A stretch of DNA of 64,000 bases from Periconia sp. R9002 (lineage: Eukaryota; Ascomycota; Dothideomycetes; Pleosporales; Periconiaceae), in the NCBI GenBank assembly GCA_023627715.1, contig JAMAHW010000002.1, forward strand, positions 620,001 to 684,000. Direction: 5' to 3'. The notes beneath the pieces were generated by a model, which saw nothing but the letters and a program-made list of their open reading frames with translations, ran no database searches and was not told where the DNA came from. Below are positions 41,323-54,000 of the stretch, in pieces. Each line of letters starts with the position of its first letter. The stretch's first letter is position 1. The translations under genes were made by a program, and so were the position numbers.

Positions 41323-43228
41323 ATGGATACAGTGCGCCACTCCGTTTACACGGAAGGGAACCACGAAAGCGAGATGAGAAGAGACTCAATGACGGAGGAG
41401 AACTTCGCATCACGGAGTAGCACTCCACACCTCACGCCGGAATCCTTCATACTTTCTCCAAAACAAAAACATCGCAGTCTCTCGAGCCTGAAGGTTCAGG
41501 AATACTTTGTAAGCTCGCCTCTTCATGATCCTTTCTCTGATTATCGTTACTCTGTTCCCGGTTGGCGTGGTACCGAGTGGCTAACCTGGACCCATACTTT
41601 CAACGTAGCTTGGACCTCGTGAACTTGACAGACATTCCAAATGGCCAATGATGCTGCGCATCCACGGGAGTGTCCTTCCCCACCTCGTTTTCCCTTTACT
41701 CGTGGTCGCGTGCTGGACCATGAGCGTGTGTTTGTTTTCGCGACATGTTCAGGACCGTACGTAAACCTCCGCGCAACCTAACATCAAGACTATCCAATAC
41801 TCACGTATCCGCGATTTCCGCAGTATCAATCAAATCCACCCTCCTCACCGTCCTAGGTTTCGTCGTCGGTCTATCGCTCTCCGTCCGCAGCACAACAGCA
41901 TATGAGGGCTACATGGAGGGGCGACGAGCGTGGACGACGCTGATCACGACTTCGCAGCATCTGGCACGGAATATATGGATCAACGCCCAAGACAGGGAAG
42001 GAAATAAAAAGAAGGAAGAACTTCTCGCCAACATGTACGTTCCCACTCCACTGACCTTGCGTGTCCTCTCCCTTTCCATTTCCTTCGTAGCCAAAGACCG
42101 AGTGCAGCAACAGCTAACAAAAAGCTCTGCAAAAAGAACAGCATTGAACCTCATAGTAGCGTTCTCCCGCGCCCTCAAACACCGTCTCCGTTTCGAGCCC
42201 TACACGCACTACGAAGATCTGCGCGGTCTCGTGCAGCACCTCGATACCTTCGCCAAAGACGCCACAGAGCGCGAACCTCCTAACCGCGACGCCCCGGACG
42301 CAAAATCGAATTGGAAGGCTTGGGGCGAGTATCTGGGTGTGTCGTTCGCGGTGTCGAACCCGAGGAAAATAATCAAGCGCGCCGAGTATCCGCTCGGGAA
42401 CTTGCCATTGGAGATTCTGAACTGTCTGACGGTGTATATCCACGATCTTGCGAGGGTGGAAGCGTTCAAGGGACCGGTTTATCTGACGCATGCGAGTAAG
42501 CCTCGTCTCTAGCGTCCCTACCCCAACGTTTGATCCACGGAACCGAAATTCAGATCCTGAAGTGTTTGTGTTCGTGTATAGCTGACAAGCTTTCTCCATA
42601 TCTAGTGAACTCCATTTTAACCCTAAACGACATCCAAGGAACAACCGAACGCATCCTAAACACACCCCTCCCGCTCGCGTACTCCATCGCCATCTCGCAG
42701 CTAACATGGGTGTACATCCTCATCCTCCCCTTCCAGCTCTACGACACGCTCGGGTTGGTCGCGATACCAGGTACACTCCGTACGTCTTTCCTCCCCCCAG
42801 CAATCCCACTCTACACATCCCGAACCCCAAAACGTTAACTAATATGGCATGAAACAGTAGCAGCATACATAATCCTAGGCTTCGCCTACATCGGGCAAGA
42901 AATCGAGAACCCCTTCGGCCACGACGTCAACGACCTCCCTCTTGACACCTTCTGCAACCAGCTGACGGCCGACATTGATATCATTGCTGCGTCTGCGCCG
43001 CAGCATTCGTCCGAGTTTGTGAGGGATGAAAGGAATTGCGTGTTGCAGCCGTTGGATTGGGAGGGGTATGAGGCGTGGGAGGGGGCAGAGGGTGGGATTG
43101 AGGGGATTAGGGAGGCGTTGAGGAGGAGGGCGGTGGGGAGTATGAGGGTGGAGAGGATGGGGATGGGGACGGTTAAGGGGGGGAAGGTGGCGGGTTGGGG
43201 GTGGGGAGTGGGGAGAGGGGAGGTTTGA
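41323..43228 (+). CDS. Bestrophin-like (RFP-TM/UPF0187) anion channel gene with an apparent frameshift in exon 1
   Basis: Exons 41323-41756, 41824-42034, 42125-42495, 42606-42779 and 42858-43228. With one base skipped near 41614 the model gives 519 aa. N-terminal WRGTEWLTWTHTFNVAW meets a stop at 41620-41622. The family sequence resumes in another frame as HSKWPMMLRIHGSVLPHLVF, then STLLTVLGFVVGLSLSVRST, TTAYEGYMEGRRAW, TPLPLAYSIAISQLTWVYIL, and IGQEIENPFGHDVNDLPLD. These are hallmarks of fungal bestrophin-related membrane proteins. Three to four hydrophobic segments are visible. No GT-AG intron restores the frame at the break, so it is a sequencing error, a lesion or an unusual intron. The 3' exon is Gly/Arg-rich and less typical. 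Confidence 0.82.
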
Positions 43229-43551
43229 AGGGGTTGTTGGTGGGTTGTGATGTTTGTGGTTTTGTGTTGTTGGGAGGGATATTGGGGTGGTTATTTCTTT
43301 GGTGGTTGTTGGATGGAGTTGGGTTTTCTGAGGAACTGTAGAGAATTGAAACGCCCTGTTCTACTGCTACCCATTTATAATCAGCAAGACTATGCTGCGT
43401 TTTGCCATAATGAAAATTATTTGCTGACTGCCAGTCTACGTACAATGTGTAAGCTCCCATACACTTTTCATTAATTAAAGATAGGCTTTGGTGCTACGTA
43501 AAAGACATGTGAATCATTACGAAGAAATAAGCGCTAGAGCTTATGTAGGTA
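43229..43551. other. Convergent intergenic interval
   Basis: This 323-bp stretch lies between the bestrophin-like stop and the stop of the second NACHT gene. Nothing recognisable. Confidence 0.4.
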
Positions 43552-46377
43552 CTAACGAGAACGTAACCCCGAAAACAACCAACCAAATATACCACCCCTC
43601 GTAGTTGCGGATCTGCTCTGTGGCACCTTACTTAGCAGCCACTTCGCCTCATCCGGGAAACGCTCAGAAATAATCACAGAAGCCGTCATGTATTCTTTTA
43701 TCCGCGTCGGACTGTATAGGTGCGAAATCGAGACGAGCGTGTTTAGGTCAGCTCCATATGAGATGAGTAGTTCTAAAGTCTTCACAACCGAGTGATTTCT
43801 GGAACCGTTATCATACCGGGAATCAAACGGGCATTTTTCATAACACGCCGACAAGAATTCAGCCCAAACCGTTGATGAGGAACTCATGTGCTGGTTGGGA
43901 TTTGCGCCTTTACGCAATAGGAGCTCTACCATGGTGGGGTTAAGGTAGTGCTGGCCTCTCGGCAAACGGTCCACATTCTCCAGGGCATTGTAGAGAAGAG
44001 ATCCATCTGTTATAGATGTGCATTGTGCCAGTCGGTGGGCGACGTGAGAAACAAGATTATTTCTTATGAGAAAACCAACGAAGGGGAGGTCTTTGTCTTC
44101 AAAAGTGCAATGGTCCCAATGGGAATCTTCTGCCGTCACTATCTTCTCAACCTCGTCAATTATGGTTAAGGGAGGGGGCTGGTTGTGCAAATCGAGCTCA
44201 TGGGCATAATACAGAACAGCCCCGAGGGGGTCGGTGATCGAAGACTCGAAACATAGTTTCATTTGCGCGAGATATCCTCGGATGAGATCAGAATCCGGTA
44301 TAAAATCGGGGTCTAAATACGTCTCTGCCATAGAGCGCATGTCCTTGGTAAGAAGGAAATCCCGGACAGTCCTGTGGAGGAAATCGACTCTAGACACATC
44401 GCGACGGTGGCTTGGAGATGCCTCGAGTAAGCCTTTGGTCCGGCCGTCTAGTCTGCGTCGCATGTCCTCTTCTTTTAGTTCTATCTCTGATTGTGTGAGA
44501 TGATTGCATTCCTGTCGCAAAGCAAAATCTGGATCTTCTTCATCGAGATAAGAGAAAACGAGAAGAGGTATCGCGCCGTCGGGTGAAGCATGCAGCACGT
44601 ACTGAAACGCTTTGAAAGTTTCCTTCCGATAAATATCTTCTATGCTGTCTAGGATGTGCTGGAAAAATTCTTCCAGGGACGGCGGAAGAAGCTCAATGCG
44701 CCGTTGTAGATCGGACATACGATCGGAACTGGTGAGACCTCGCAGGAGTGATTGAACCACGAGAAAGACCCATAAGAATACCCCCTCAGCCTTATCCACG
44801 ATCTGTTGCACAAGCTCTTCATATCGTCTATCTCTCTGCTTAAGGATGTCGAACCGTTCGTGTTGCTCGAGAGTATCTCTGACATATAAAGCGATGTCGT
44901 CGCGTGTCAGATCTTCTAGCTTCAGCATCTGGTGCTCTGCTTTGCCGTACTCATCTCTGAAAACGCTCCAAGGTCGACTGGACACGCACATTTTTACCAT
45001 GGAGGACTGACTTAGAGCTCGAAGCGCTTTGATCAACGCCCTTTTGTCGCCTTCGTACTCATCCAAGCCATCTATGAAGAAGCAAAACGTTGTTGATAGC
45101 TCCACTTGCTTGCTCAACTTTTCGAATATTTCAAACAGAAGAGGTACAGTCCAAGCAATCAGGTCGGCCCCAATACCGTACAGCTCGTCAAATCGGGCGG
45201 CGAAAAGATTTAAAATCTGCTCGGGACATTGCCGAAGAATGGCAAAGAGCAATGATCGAAGGAGGCCTTCTTGTGACTTTTGCAGATCGTTTCCGGCGTT
45301 CCAAAAGAAGTAGTTCGCGATCACCAAGGTCTTCCCCGAGGCCCAACAACCGAGATGCTCTCTAGTCATGCGATGGTTCGTTAAGAATTTCATCAATGTT
45401 GACTTGCCGGATCCGGGTTTCCCCATTATCCAAAACATGTCACTATCTTTTCTCAACCAACGCACCAAGCCGGAACCATCATTCTCGTCTGAGAATATCC
45501 ATTCAAAAGTTTCATTATGCGCTTCGGTAATGTTGAACTCTCGCATCTGGATTGTGTTGAAGTGCAAACTTCGCAGTACTATGAGGTCTTTCGATGCGGC
45601 TTCAGTTCTATCCTTGAAGGTGGAGAGCGACTCAACTAGTCTTTGTAAGCGACCTGTGAGCTCGTTCACATCGTCGACGTTGACTGTGTGTAGCCGGCCA
45701 ATATTATTCAAAACGTCCTCAATTTTTGTGCAAAACAGCTGCGAATTGGAGTCCAAGCTTTTGAGGTTAAGCAGAATATCATCCTGAGCATTCTCCAACT
45801 TTTGTGTTGAACCAAAGCCGGAGCGCTTGCTCTCGTCGACCAACCCTTGAACTGTCTGGAAAACCTCCGAGTTTTGATCGCTGTGCTCCATGATTAGACC
45901 AGAAGTTAAAAGTAGAGTCAGAACTCAGAATCCATGTACATACATCATCATCGATAGTAGATGCGTATTGAGTTGTTCTTGAAGCTGGGCAAGCTTCCCT
46001 GCAATGACTCGCACCTTCTGGACTTTTCCTAGTCTGCCATGCACAGCGGTCGCAAACGTTTTCCATCTTCCTTTCGGCTTGTTTGATTTAAATTTGGCTA
46101 TTGCATCTATGAGATCATTTGAAACCGCGGTAACTTTGTCTGCGATGCCTTTGAGCTGCTGGCCAGCCGGCGATCCAGCGGGGACACTACAGGAAGCCAG
46201 ACGAGCTGTCAGGCGCTTGAGATGGAGGGCAACCTCTTCAAGGTCGGTGTGCGCATTAGACAAACCGCTCTGCGAAGCACGAATCTCGGCGAGTTCCGCG
46301 AAAAAACCGCATAGAAAGCTGAAAAACTGAACGACATTACTGGCTAAGCCGACGGCCGCCAGCGCCTCGAGAGGCAT
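43552..46377 (-). CDS. NLR-like NACHT protein with fungal STAND N-terminal region and ankyrin-like units
   Basis: Exons (complement) 45944-46377 and 43552-45880, joined through a 63-nt GT-AG intron, give 920 aa. The N-terminus MPLEALAAVGLASNVVQFFS and the following helices match the fungal STAND N-terminal domain common in het-type proteins. The NACHT P-loop GKPGSGKST lies at about residues 298-306, and Walker B FFIDGLDEYE at about 412-421. The winged-helix-like part contains AEGVFLWVFLVVQSLLRG and LPPSLEEFFQHILDSI. Near the C-terminus two ankyrin-like units occur (MVELLLRKGANPN and LELLISYGADLN) within the last roughly 110 residues. Family role: heterokaryon incompatibility and xenorecognition-type NTPase switches. 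The repeat end is short, so ligand recognition may be limited or lost. All NTPase motifs are intact. Confidence 0.9.
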
Positions 46378-47546
46378 CGCTGTTTGAAAGCACGAATAGG
46401 GCGATGATATCGGCAGTAATAAAAACTGAAAACTGGACTTTTGAATGTTGTAGTGTGAGAGAGCGAACACTGTAGAGTTGATGAAGCTTGGGTCTGGTGT
46501 GCTGTGCAAGATACGTGGTGTGGCTGCAGCTGATGGAGTCAGCCTTGGACCCGGTGAACATATGCCATTGAGGCTTCTGGCACTGTGACTGGACGCTCAT
46601 TGGAACGTTTTTATAGGCATATTATTCGCTCGTATAGTCCAGTAAAGTAGACTAATCACGTTTAGCAACTGTTCATCTTGCCAATACATTACTTAGCAGC
46701 ATATTGCAAGTATTGTTAATGTTTCCCATTTGCGCCCAATTGCCGCGCACGAATGGTAGCTGCGATTAAGGGCCCATTGATAATTGGTAGTGAAGGGTGG
46801 AAGGCGAAAGGTGGATGGCTTTAATTGTACACGTAGAACAAAATGCGTAACTACTAACTGTATTACGTTAGCTTCATCACGTGGACCCTTCTTTACACAC
46901 CCGCGTACATATGTACATAGACAACGACAACGCAAGCAACATTCCCAATTCCCCAAAACTCAACACATCCATGAACAAAAAAAAGCCATATTTATGGTAA
47001 CCATTCTCAGAGGTTCAAGTTCAAGTTCATTAATATAAAGTATCAATCTCCAAAAAAAATACCCCAAACCAAAGCCGTCTATCCTTCCATTCCCCCACCC
47101 GCCAGCAATAAAAGCAAAAAGAACAAAGGAAATACGTAGAAGCGAGCGTGATATTCCTAAGTAAAGAAAGGAAAAGAAGAATGAGGTTCGTGAAAAAAAA
47201 AAATAATAAGATTCATTTCGGCTTTGAGAGGGGGCAAAGCACGCGTTTGGATCGTCTTCCGAACCTAGACCCTGCCTGACCTGGGACCTGAACCTGGGAG
47301 GTAGGTAGACAGGTAGATGGGTAAGGACGTAGGGAAGGAAGGAGGGGTGGTGGTGGGTATAAATGTAAATATTCAGGAAGAAAAAAAGGACAAGAAAGAG
47401 ATGGAAAGCGAGATGATGAGGGAGAAGGGAGAGAACCAAAAGCAACATTAAATCCCATTCAATACATTCATCTTCATCCGACCTCAAACGACAGAACACA
47501 CACATCCTAAAAGAGCAATCGATTCGTAGCCAAGTCCCAGAATCCT
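46378..47546. other. Intergenic interval, no gene seen
   Basis: About 1.17 kb upstream of the NACHT gene. It holds purine/pyrimidine-skewed stretches at 47150-47460 (GGTAGGTAGACAGG-type and GGAAGGAAGGAGG) but no recognisable gene. Confidence 0.4.
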
Positions 47547-47957
47547 CTAAACGCGACCATCAAGCACCTCGAAGATGCCGACCTCGACGCCGCGATTCCG
47601 CTCTCCAAAGCTCAACCGCGGCTCAAGGCACGTGTCCACCTCGGTGCCAAACAAGTGGCGTTCCTCCTCGAGCTCGACCTCCAGGACGCTGGGCTGGCGG
47701 CGCAAGCGCAGGATATCGCGGATGCTGCTCGCGGTGCTGCGGTGGCTATCCGCGGGCGACAATGTGCGCGGCGACATGGACGAGTAGGTCAGCGGCGACA
47801 TGGAGGACGAGGATGTCGAGGATGTGGAGTCTGGGCTTGCGGAGCGCGTGGTGGGGTTGCGGGAGGGGGAGAAGGCGGTGCGGAGGCGGCGGAGGGAGTT
47901 GCTGGGGGAGCGGATGGGGGTGAAGGAGGTTGAGAAACGGTTCTGGCGGGGGGCCAT
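47547..47957 (-). CDS. Short Ser/Arg-rich protein of unknown function
   Basis: An intronless ORF of 136 aa with a good start context (ATGGCCCCC). The first 75 residues are Ser/Thr/Pro/Arg-rich low complexity (STSSTSSSSMSPLTYSSMSP). The last 50 are more structured: a helix SIRDILRLRRQPSVLEVELE, then EERHLFGTEVD and a hydrophobic end GIFEVLDGRV. The contrast between a disordered head and an ordered tail, plus the acidic/leucine pattern, suggests a real protein, but I recognise no family and no partner gene is nearby. Confidence 0.55.
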   Translation of the reverse strand: MAPRQNRFSTSFTPIRSPSNSLRRLRTAFSPSRNPTTRSASPDSTSSTSSSSMSPLTYSSMSPRTLSPADSHRSTASSIRDILRLRRQPSVLEVELEEERHLFGTEVDTCLEPRLSFGERNRGVEVGIFEVLDGRV

Positions 47958-50900
47958 TTTGGGTGGTGGTGGTGGTGAGGTTTGGTTGAGTTAGGTGGTA
48001 ATTGATAGAGGTGGTCGGTTGGATGGAAAAGAGGAATGTTATATCCTGCTTTTCGCGTTCGAAGCTCGGGGTATGGTTTGTTGAGGGATGATCCCAGGGT
48101 ACGAAGAAATTGACGTGTTACAAGCGACTGGCCTTGAGGAATGAAAGTAGTGGTCGAGAAGATGCACAACCAACGAGTCCAAAATCGGAGGGAGAGATAT
48201 AGTACTGTGCTCGAGCTGTCCTGCGGCAGAGCTTCTTCAAATAACAAAACGGTTTCTTCCCTTTCGCAAAGATGGGAAAGAAAGAGCGTTGGCGATATGA
48301 ACGAAGAGCAGCAGTCGTTGAGACGGGTCAAGTATCGAACAAGGGTGCAGCGAGTCAAGTTCGAAAAGAACTATCGTTGGAGGTCTTGTCTGTGAGGGAT
48401 TCTCGAGTGGTGACACAGCTGATGCAACGGAGCGGCCTTTTTCTCTGAAGCTATCGTAGAGCTAGTGTGGTGGGAACCTGGGAGGGAAAGGTCGGTGGTG
48501 GTTGCCGAAAGTATAAAGGACTTAAACTCTAGTGTTGTTACGACTAGAGTAATGATCCGAGGAGGTGGATGGGGGGGAAAGATTGCAGCTATCGTCGACG
48601 ACGCTTGAAATTGAATACAAAAAGGCAATAAATGCGGTCACGAAACGAAAGTAAGCGGTCGTAGAAAGTCAAACACACCAGGCGCGAGGGAGAGAGAGAA
48701 AGGAAGTTCTCGGGATTGAACTGAGGACAGAACACAAGCAATCAAGAAATAGAAGGGGATCTTTCGTTTAAGGACGGCGAACTGGACATTGTGGGCGCGC
48801 ATTCTGGAGAAATTGGAGACTGCGTGTCTCAGGACGAGCAAGGGTGGGTGGAGTGGAGGTGAGGTCTGAGGTCCGGACAAGACGGTACAAGCAAGCCACG
48901 CACCCCTGTCACGCCGCCTTAGCGCGACCTTTTCTTACACTTTTCGTAGGCGATGCCGCGAAGCCCACGTTTGATCGCCTTTTGCCCCATGACCAAAACG
49001 AAGAAGAGCCATGTTTGGGAAATTGAACCCATCTCCTTTGTGCAGAAAACAACGCGTTCATGGCAGCCGTTTTATTATTGACCTGGGAGCCTATATTTAC
49101 AGTTTTATGAAGGAATCATCTCTTCATTCCTTCATTTCCAGAGCCGGAGAAATGCGACTGAGACAAATTTCTCTCTGCCCGTCTCACAAGGCTGATGAAG
49201 AGAAACATGTTCGGTTCTGATGAGCCAACACGAGACACGTACTGTAAGTACTGTAGACTTACCGTCTGCATGTAGCATACTCGCGTCGTTACAAGCAGTC
49301 TAGTGTTCCATGTCTTGTCACATCAACAACCCATCCCGCCCCGCGTTACTAACAATTGTACCGTGGAACGGTCTGCCGTAATCATCGGTTCATCATGACT
49401 TTTCTCTTCTTCGATCAAAAATCCCGCGCTGCGTTCTGTAACGGCGGGCAAAAATAGCATCTACCTTGCGTTTACGTCCCCTTCAAGACACCTCCCATCC
49501 CGCCCCTTCCACCCAAACCATAACCACCAAAATCAATTCATTGCGTACTTATCCTACCTGCATGCAGCTCCCCATCCCCTCCTACGTCAATGGGGAAAAA
49601 TAATACTCCCAAAAAAGAAGAAAACGTCTGCCGGGGGGAAGGGGGTGGTCGCATTTGCGGCCAAGCCGTTTCCACATCACGGAGGCGAGTTTCAGATTTC
49701 GAGACTAGGGGGTTCAACACTTCCCGCACACACGACGCGCAGTGCATTGGGCCGTTTTGCATCGCACTTTTACGTGTGCACTATGCGAGGAGAGGATGAC
49801 AAGATGGGTTTTAGGTAATAAAGAGGAGTACATTTAGTTGTTGTGTGGGTGGCGGCGGTAGGATAGTCTAGGAAGGGTGGAAGGAAAGAACAAGTCTACT
49901 ATTCTCAACAATAGGTACATACATGAAACCACACAAACCATTGCCTATTCCCAATCATCTCCTACAATCTATGTAATCAGGTTCCCACGTATACATGTAC
50001 GTATAATATAAATGTAATCTCCCTATACCCTACAACGATAACAAATCTTTCCAAATCAACCCCCCGTTTAACACTGCGAGGATTCAGAGAAAAAAGAGCG
50101 AGAAAGACAATACAAAGGTAGAAAAAAACAGAATGGCCCAGAACGCCATCGCTATGCAAACAAGCCAGTCAACCTTTCCCCTTTCCCTCTCGCTCAAATG
50201 CACACTTGGCTCCAAGTCGTGTGCATGAACATGCATCTCTCCACACTATCCACCCCATTGACTTCAACAAAACATCTCGCCACCCCATCCATCCACCATT
50301 ACTCACGTACATCCCCGCTGAAATCTGAGACAATGCAGAATACATGCAGAAGAAAATAAAGAAAAAAAAAGGATGGAGAGGCGGACTCTGACGGGTCCTG
50401 TCCAAGCCGAGCGAGCTTTTGTTCGGTCCGGCGTGCAGATGACAGATCTCAGCATCTACAATGATGTATCACATACACACTCACAAAAGGAAGAAAGAGA
50501 GAGAAAAAAGTATTGAGGCGCGTGCGTTTGCGTGCATACTTGGCCACACACACTTTGACTCTTCCACACACATCATACACCGTACACACGTCAAAAAGGG
50601 TGGCGACAAGATCTTTTTTTGTTTTTCCGCCTGTCTTCAACTTCTATTCTTCTTCTAGCGTGCGTCGCTTGCGCATGTTGGTTCGTGTGAACTGTGTGGC
50701 TGTGTGGGTGGTGTGTGTTTTCTATCCATCACGGTTCGGGACAGCATCCCAAACCGGCCGCCTCAGACGCGACTGCGACCGCTTCTGTATTGCGCACGCA
50801 CGCACCCCTGATTTGCTTCCCTTCCACTTCATCCGCCCCATCATCGCCGACCTCGTTTGATGCGCTTCTTAGCTGCTTGCCCGTCATTCTTTTTTGGGGC

Positions 50901-51082
50901 GTTCTGTTTTGCGATGCTGCATCAATCCCCCTCTTTTCCCCTTCCTCCTCATTATAATCGTGAAAATCGTTCCGAAAGGCACTAGCGTAGTTGTGCGTGC
51001 CTCAATATTGGTATAATTATTGTTTCGCCTCAGAAATCTGCAATGCTTCTCAGAATGAAACATGTAAAGGTGGTGAGAGTAA
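47958..51082. other. Three-kilobase interval without a recognised gene
   Basis: 3.1 kb between the Ser-rich ORF start and the CCH1 stop. It contains CT/GT-skewed stretches (for example about 50680-50720), and many short ORFs, none with family content. It could hold a long 5' leader for the Ser-rich ORF, the CCH1 3' UTR or a non-coding RNA; nothing decides this. Confidence 0.45.
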
Positions 51083-54000
51083 TCATCGACCGCTTGATCG
51101 TCGCTGTGTGAAGCTGCGTCGGATACTTTCTCCCCATGCCGAGTTGTCGAGCACCTCCAAAACATCGGCCGCACTGACCGCGCTGTTTTGCCTGCTCCGC
51201 GACGACGTCGGCTCTGCCAACCCGCCATCGTCTCCCGGGCTCGGAGGTCGACTGAGAGCTTGCGCAAATTGCCACTCGCCGTCGCCCTGACCAAATGGCG
51301 ACCCTTGCGCTGAGGCGCGAATGGGTGACATGGGCGTGGTACGGACAGGCGAACCCAGCGGTGTTGTTTGGATAGAGTTGGCTCGACTGCGCAACGTCAT
51401 GTCGCTCGGCACAGACGGATCGCGGGCATCGCTGCCCGAAGCACGCCAGTCGTTATCTGGTGGGTGGATATCGATGGGTGAAAAGCGCGGGCTGCCGGTA
51501 GCTGATTGATGGCCGCGTCGTGCTTCGGTGATGTCTTCGTCGTCGACGAAAATTTCGGGCACAGTGAATTGTGGTATAGTTGCCATGCGTCCAGACTTCT
51601 TGAGTTCCAGGGTGCGTCGGAATTTGCGTGACCAGTATAGTGTGTCGAAAAAACCCATAACCACATTGCGTCTAACTGCTTCGTCGACTCGTTGCAAACG
51701 GGCTCGGCGGCGGAGGAATTCTTCCAGTCTATATCCATGAGTTAGTAACTCCACTAAATTATTTGAGAAAGCAAACATACCTCAAGCTCTTGTTGTCATT
51801 GATGACCTTGTGATGAGCTAAGATCATAAGTACATTCGTGAATTGTATGCCCTTGTCTGGATCACTCGACACCAACACTTCTTCATAGAATGTGTTCATA
51901 CGTTGCCGCCTGCGTCGAATCTCGGCAATTGGGAGTTCATTGAGGCGTTTGTTCAATTTGTGGATATCAATCTCAGAAGCTGGTTCGTGACTTTGAGAGA
52001 CTGGGAGACCCTCAGACACTCTGGTGTTTGACACACTGCAGTCCTCGATCAGTCGTCGCACTGAGAAATCGCCGTCGTAAATCCTCATCTCGAATATACC
52101 CGAAAATTCCTGTTCACCGTTAGATATATCACTCATCGTAACCCAAGTACAAACTCACTCCAAGTAGCCTCGGGAAGACATCCTTCGAGATATATCCAGT
52201 GCCGTTAGGGTCAAACTCTGCCCATGCTTGCTTGAACCGACGGATTTCCTCGCGACTTATGACTGAAAGTCCACTGCTGCGCTGATACACGTAACTGAAA
52301 CTCTCGTAAATCAGAGAGACGAACAAGTTGACAAAGATATACATGCTCAGGATGTTCCAACTGATGAACAAAGCACGAGCCCACTCAGGGCTTCCGCAGT
52401 CACCATCGAAATACCTCGTACCCGGCGTGCAGTAAGGATGATCAACGGTGGCAAAATCCTCCATCAGTTCATTCCATCCTTCGCCAGTACTGGTACGGAA
52501 GAGCAGGATCAAAGCCTTGGGTACATTCCGAAAATTGACGTTTCCTGTTTCACTCCCGCCGAATCGGGTGAGGCCAAAGGTTTGTGTAAGGGCGATGGCG
52601 TACACTAGGAAAAGCACAAACCAGGTGGCCAGCAGGTTCATAATGGATGCCAAACTTGCCGCGGCAGTTTTGAAAAGTTGATCGAGTTGGTTGTTCCTGG
52701 GAATGAGGAGAAGAGCAATGGAGACCAAACAGAGCTTATGCAGTTGGACAAACACTCGCTCGTCAGGGTTTACTAGGCGAAGAATGGACGTTACGAAGGT
52801 TCCCGACACTGAAAACATGGAGAAAACGTCCCACGAAGCCTTGCGGAATCGGTGCCACGATAGACCCACAATCCGAATGACGATGTTGGCGATGAAGACG
52901 ATCGTGATAACAAGGAAAATGTACACTCTGGCAATCTCCCACGCGTTGGGGTTAGGGTACCATTCCAGACAAAGTAAGGTGAGATGCAGAAGGAGTAGGG
53001 CCGTAATGAATCGCTGCCATTGCCCTGTTTTGCGGACCGCGCGTCGATAGCACCATTCTTCCCAAGATTCTCTTTGTTTTGTTGAAGACGGTCGTTTGGA
53101 TGGGGAGACTTGTCGAAGGAGTTTGCGGAGCTCTAGCCAGGAGCGCTGATCGGATGTAAGGAAAGCTACACCAGTTTGTTCCGTGTAATTGCGCATAAAC
53201 ACAGAGACGAACAGGGTAAGCACGAAGACTGCTCCGAGCAAATTGAAAACGACAAAGTACACTGCGTTTCCCTGTGAAGCAAATGACCTAGGCTGAGTAA
53301 AGATGCCCGTTATCGCCTGGGCCTTCGCTAAACAGTCAGTCCAACCTTCTTGAGACACAATCTGGAAGAGGATGAAGAGAGAACCCCCAAAATTATCGAA
53401 ATCGTAGAATGGGTTGGAGGCTTTACGGGGAGCAAGAACATCCCATTCGAATGGGGTACTCTCCCACTCCAGAACACAGTCTTTTAAGTCGTATATGCCG
53501 GAACCGTCATCGTTACAACTCTGCAGCCGACCAACAAAAAGGTTCAGTCCGTAAATGGCAAATGGAATGAGCAAGCTCAGCGACACGAAAGCAGCCTACA
53601 CAAAGACGGTTAAAATCTCCTCTATTTCATATGCGATGGAATAGACTTACTGAAATAAGCTTCCACCAGCCGCGAACGACAAGGGAGTGGAAATGATCTC
53701 GAGCGCTGTCACTAATGTTGAGCAGTCGCAGAGCACGAAGCGCTTTGAAAGCGCCTACTGTTCGAGTCACCTGGCCTTCATTGAGCAGAGAGGTTCCTAC
53801 ATTCACCCAGAGGGTAATCAACACCACGCCGTCGATGAATCCCCAAGAGCCACGAAAGTACGCATTAGGCGTCCAAAAGAAACCGTCCGCGATGACCTTG
53901 ATTAATGCTTCCGCAGTGAATAGTATAGCGAATCCCATGTCAGTCCAGACAAACCAATTCCTAACGCTGAAATGGTGTGTCTTAAAATATTCTCGCTGGT

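Noticed and set aside
48141..49220. Plus-strand ORFs as a gene in the 3-kb gap
   Set aside because: Short, in different frames, no plausible splice pairs and no family signal.
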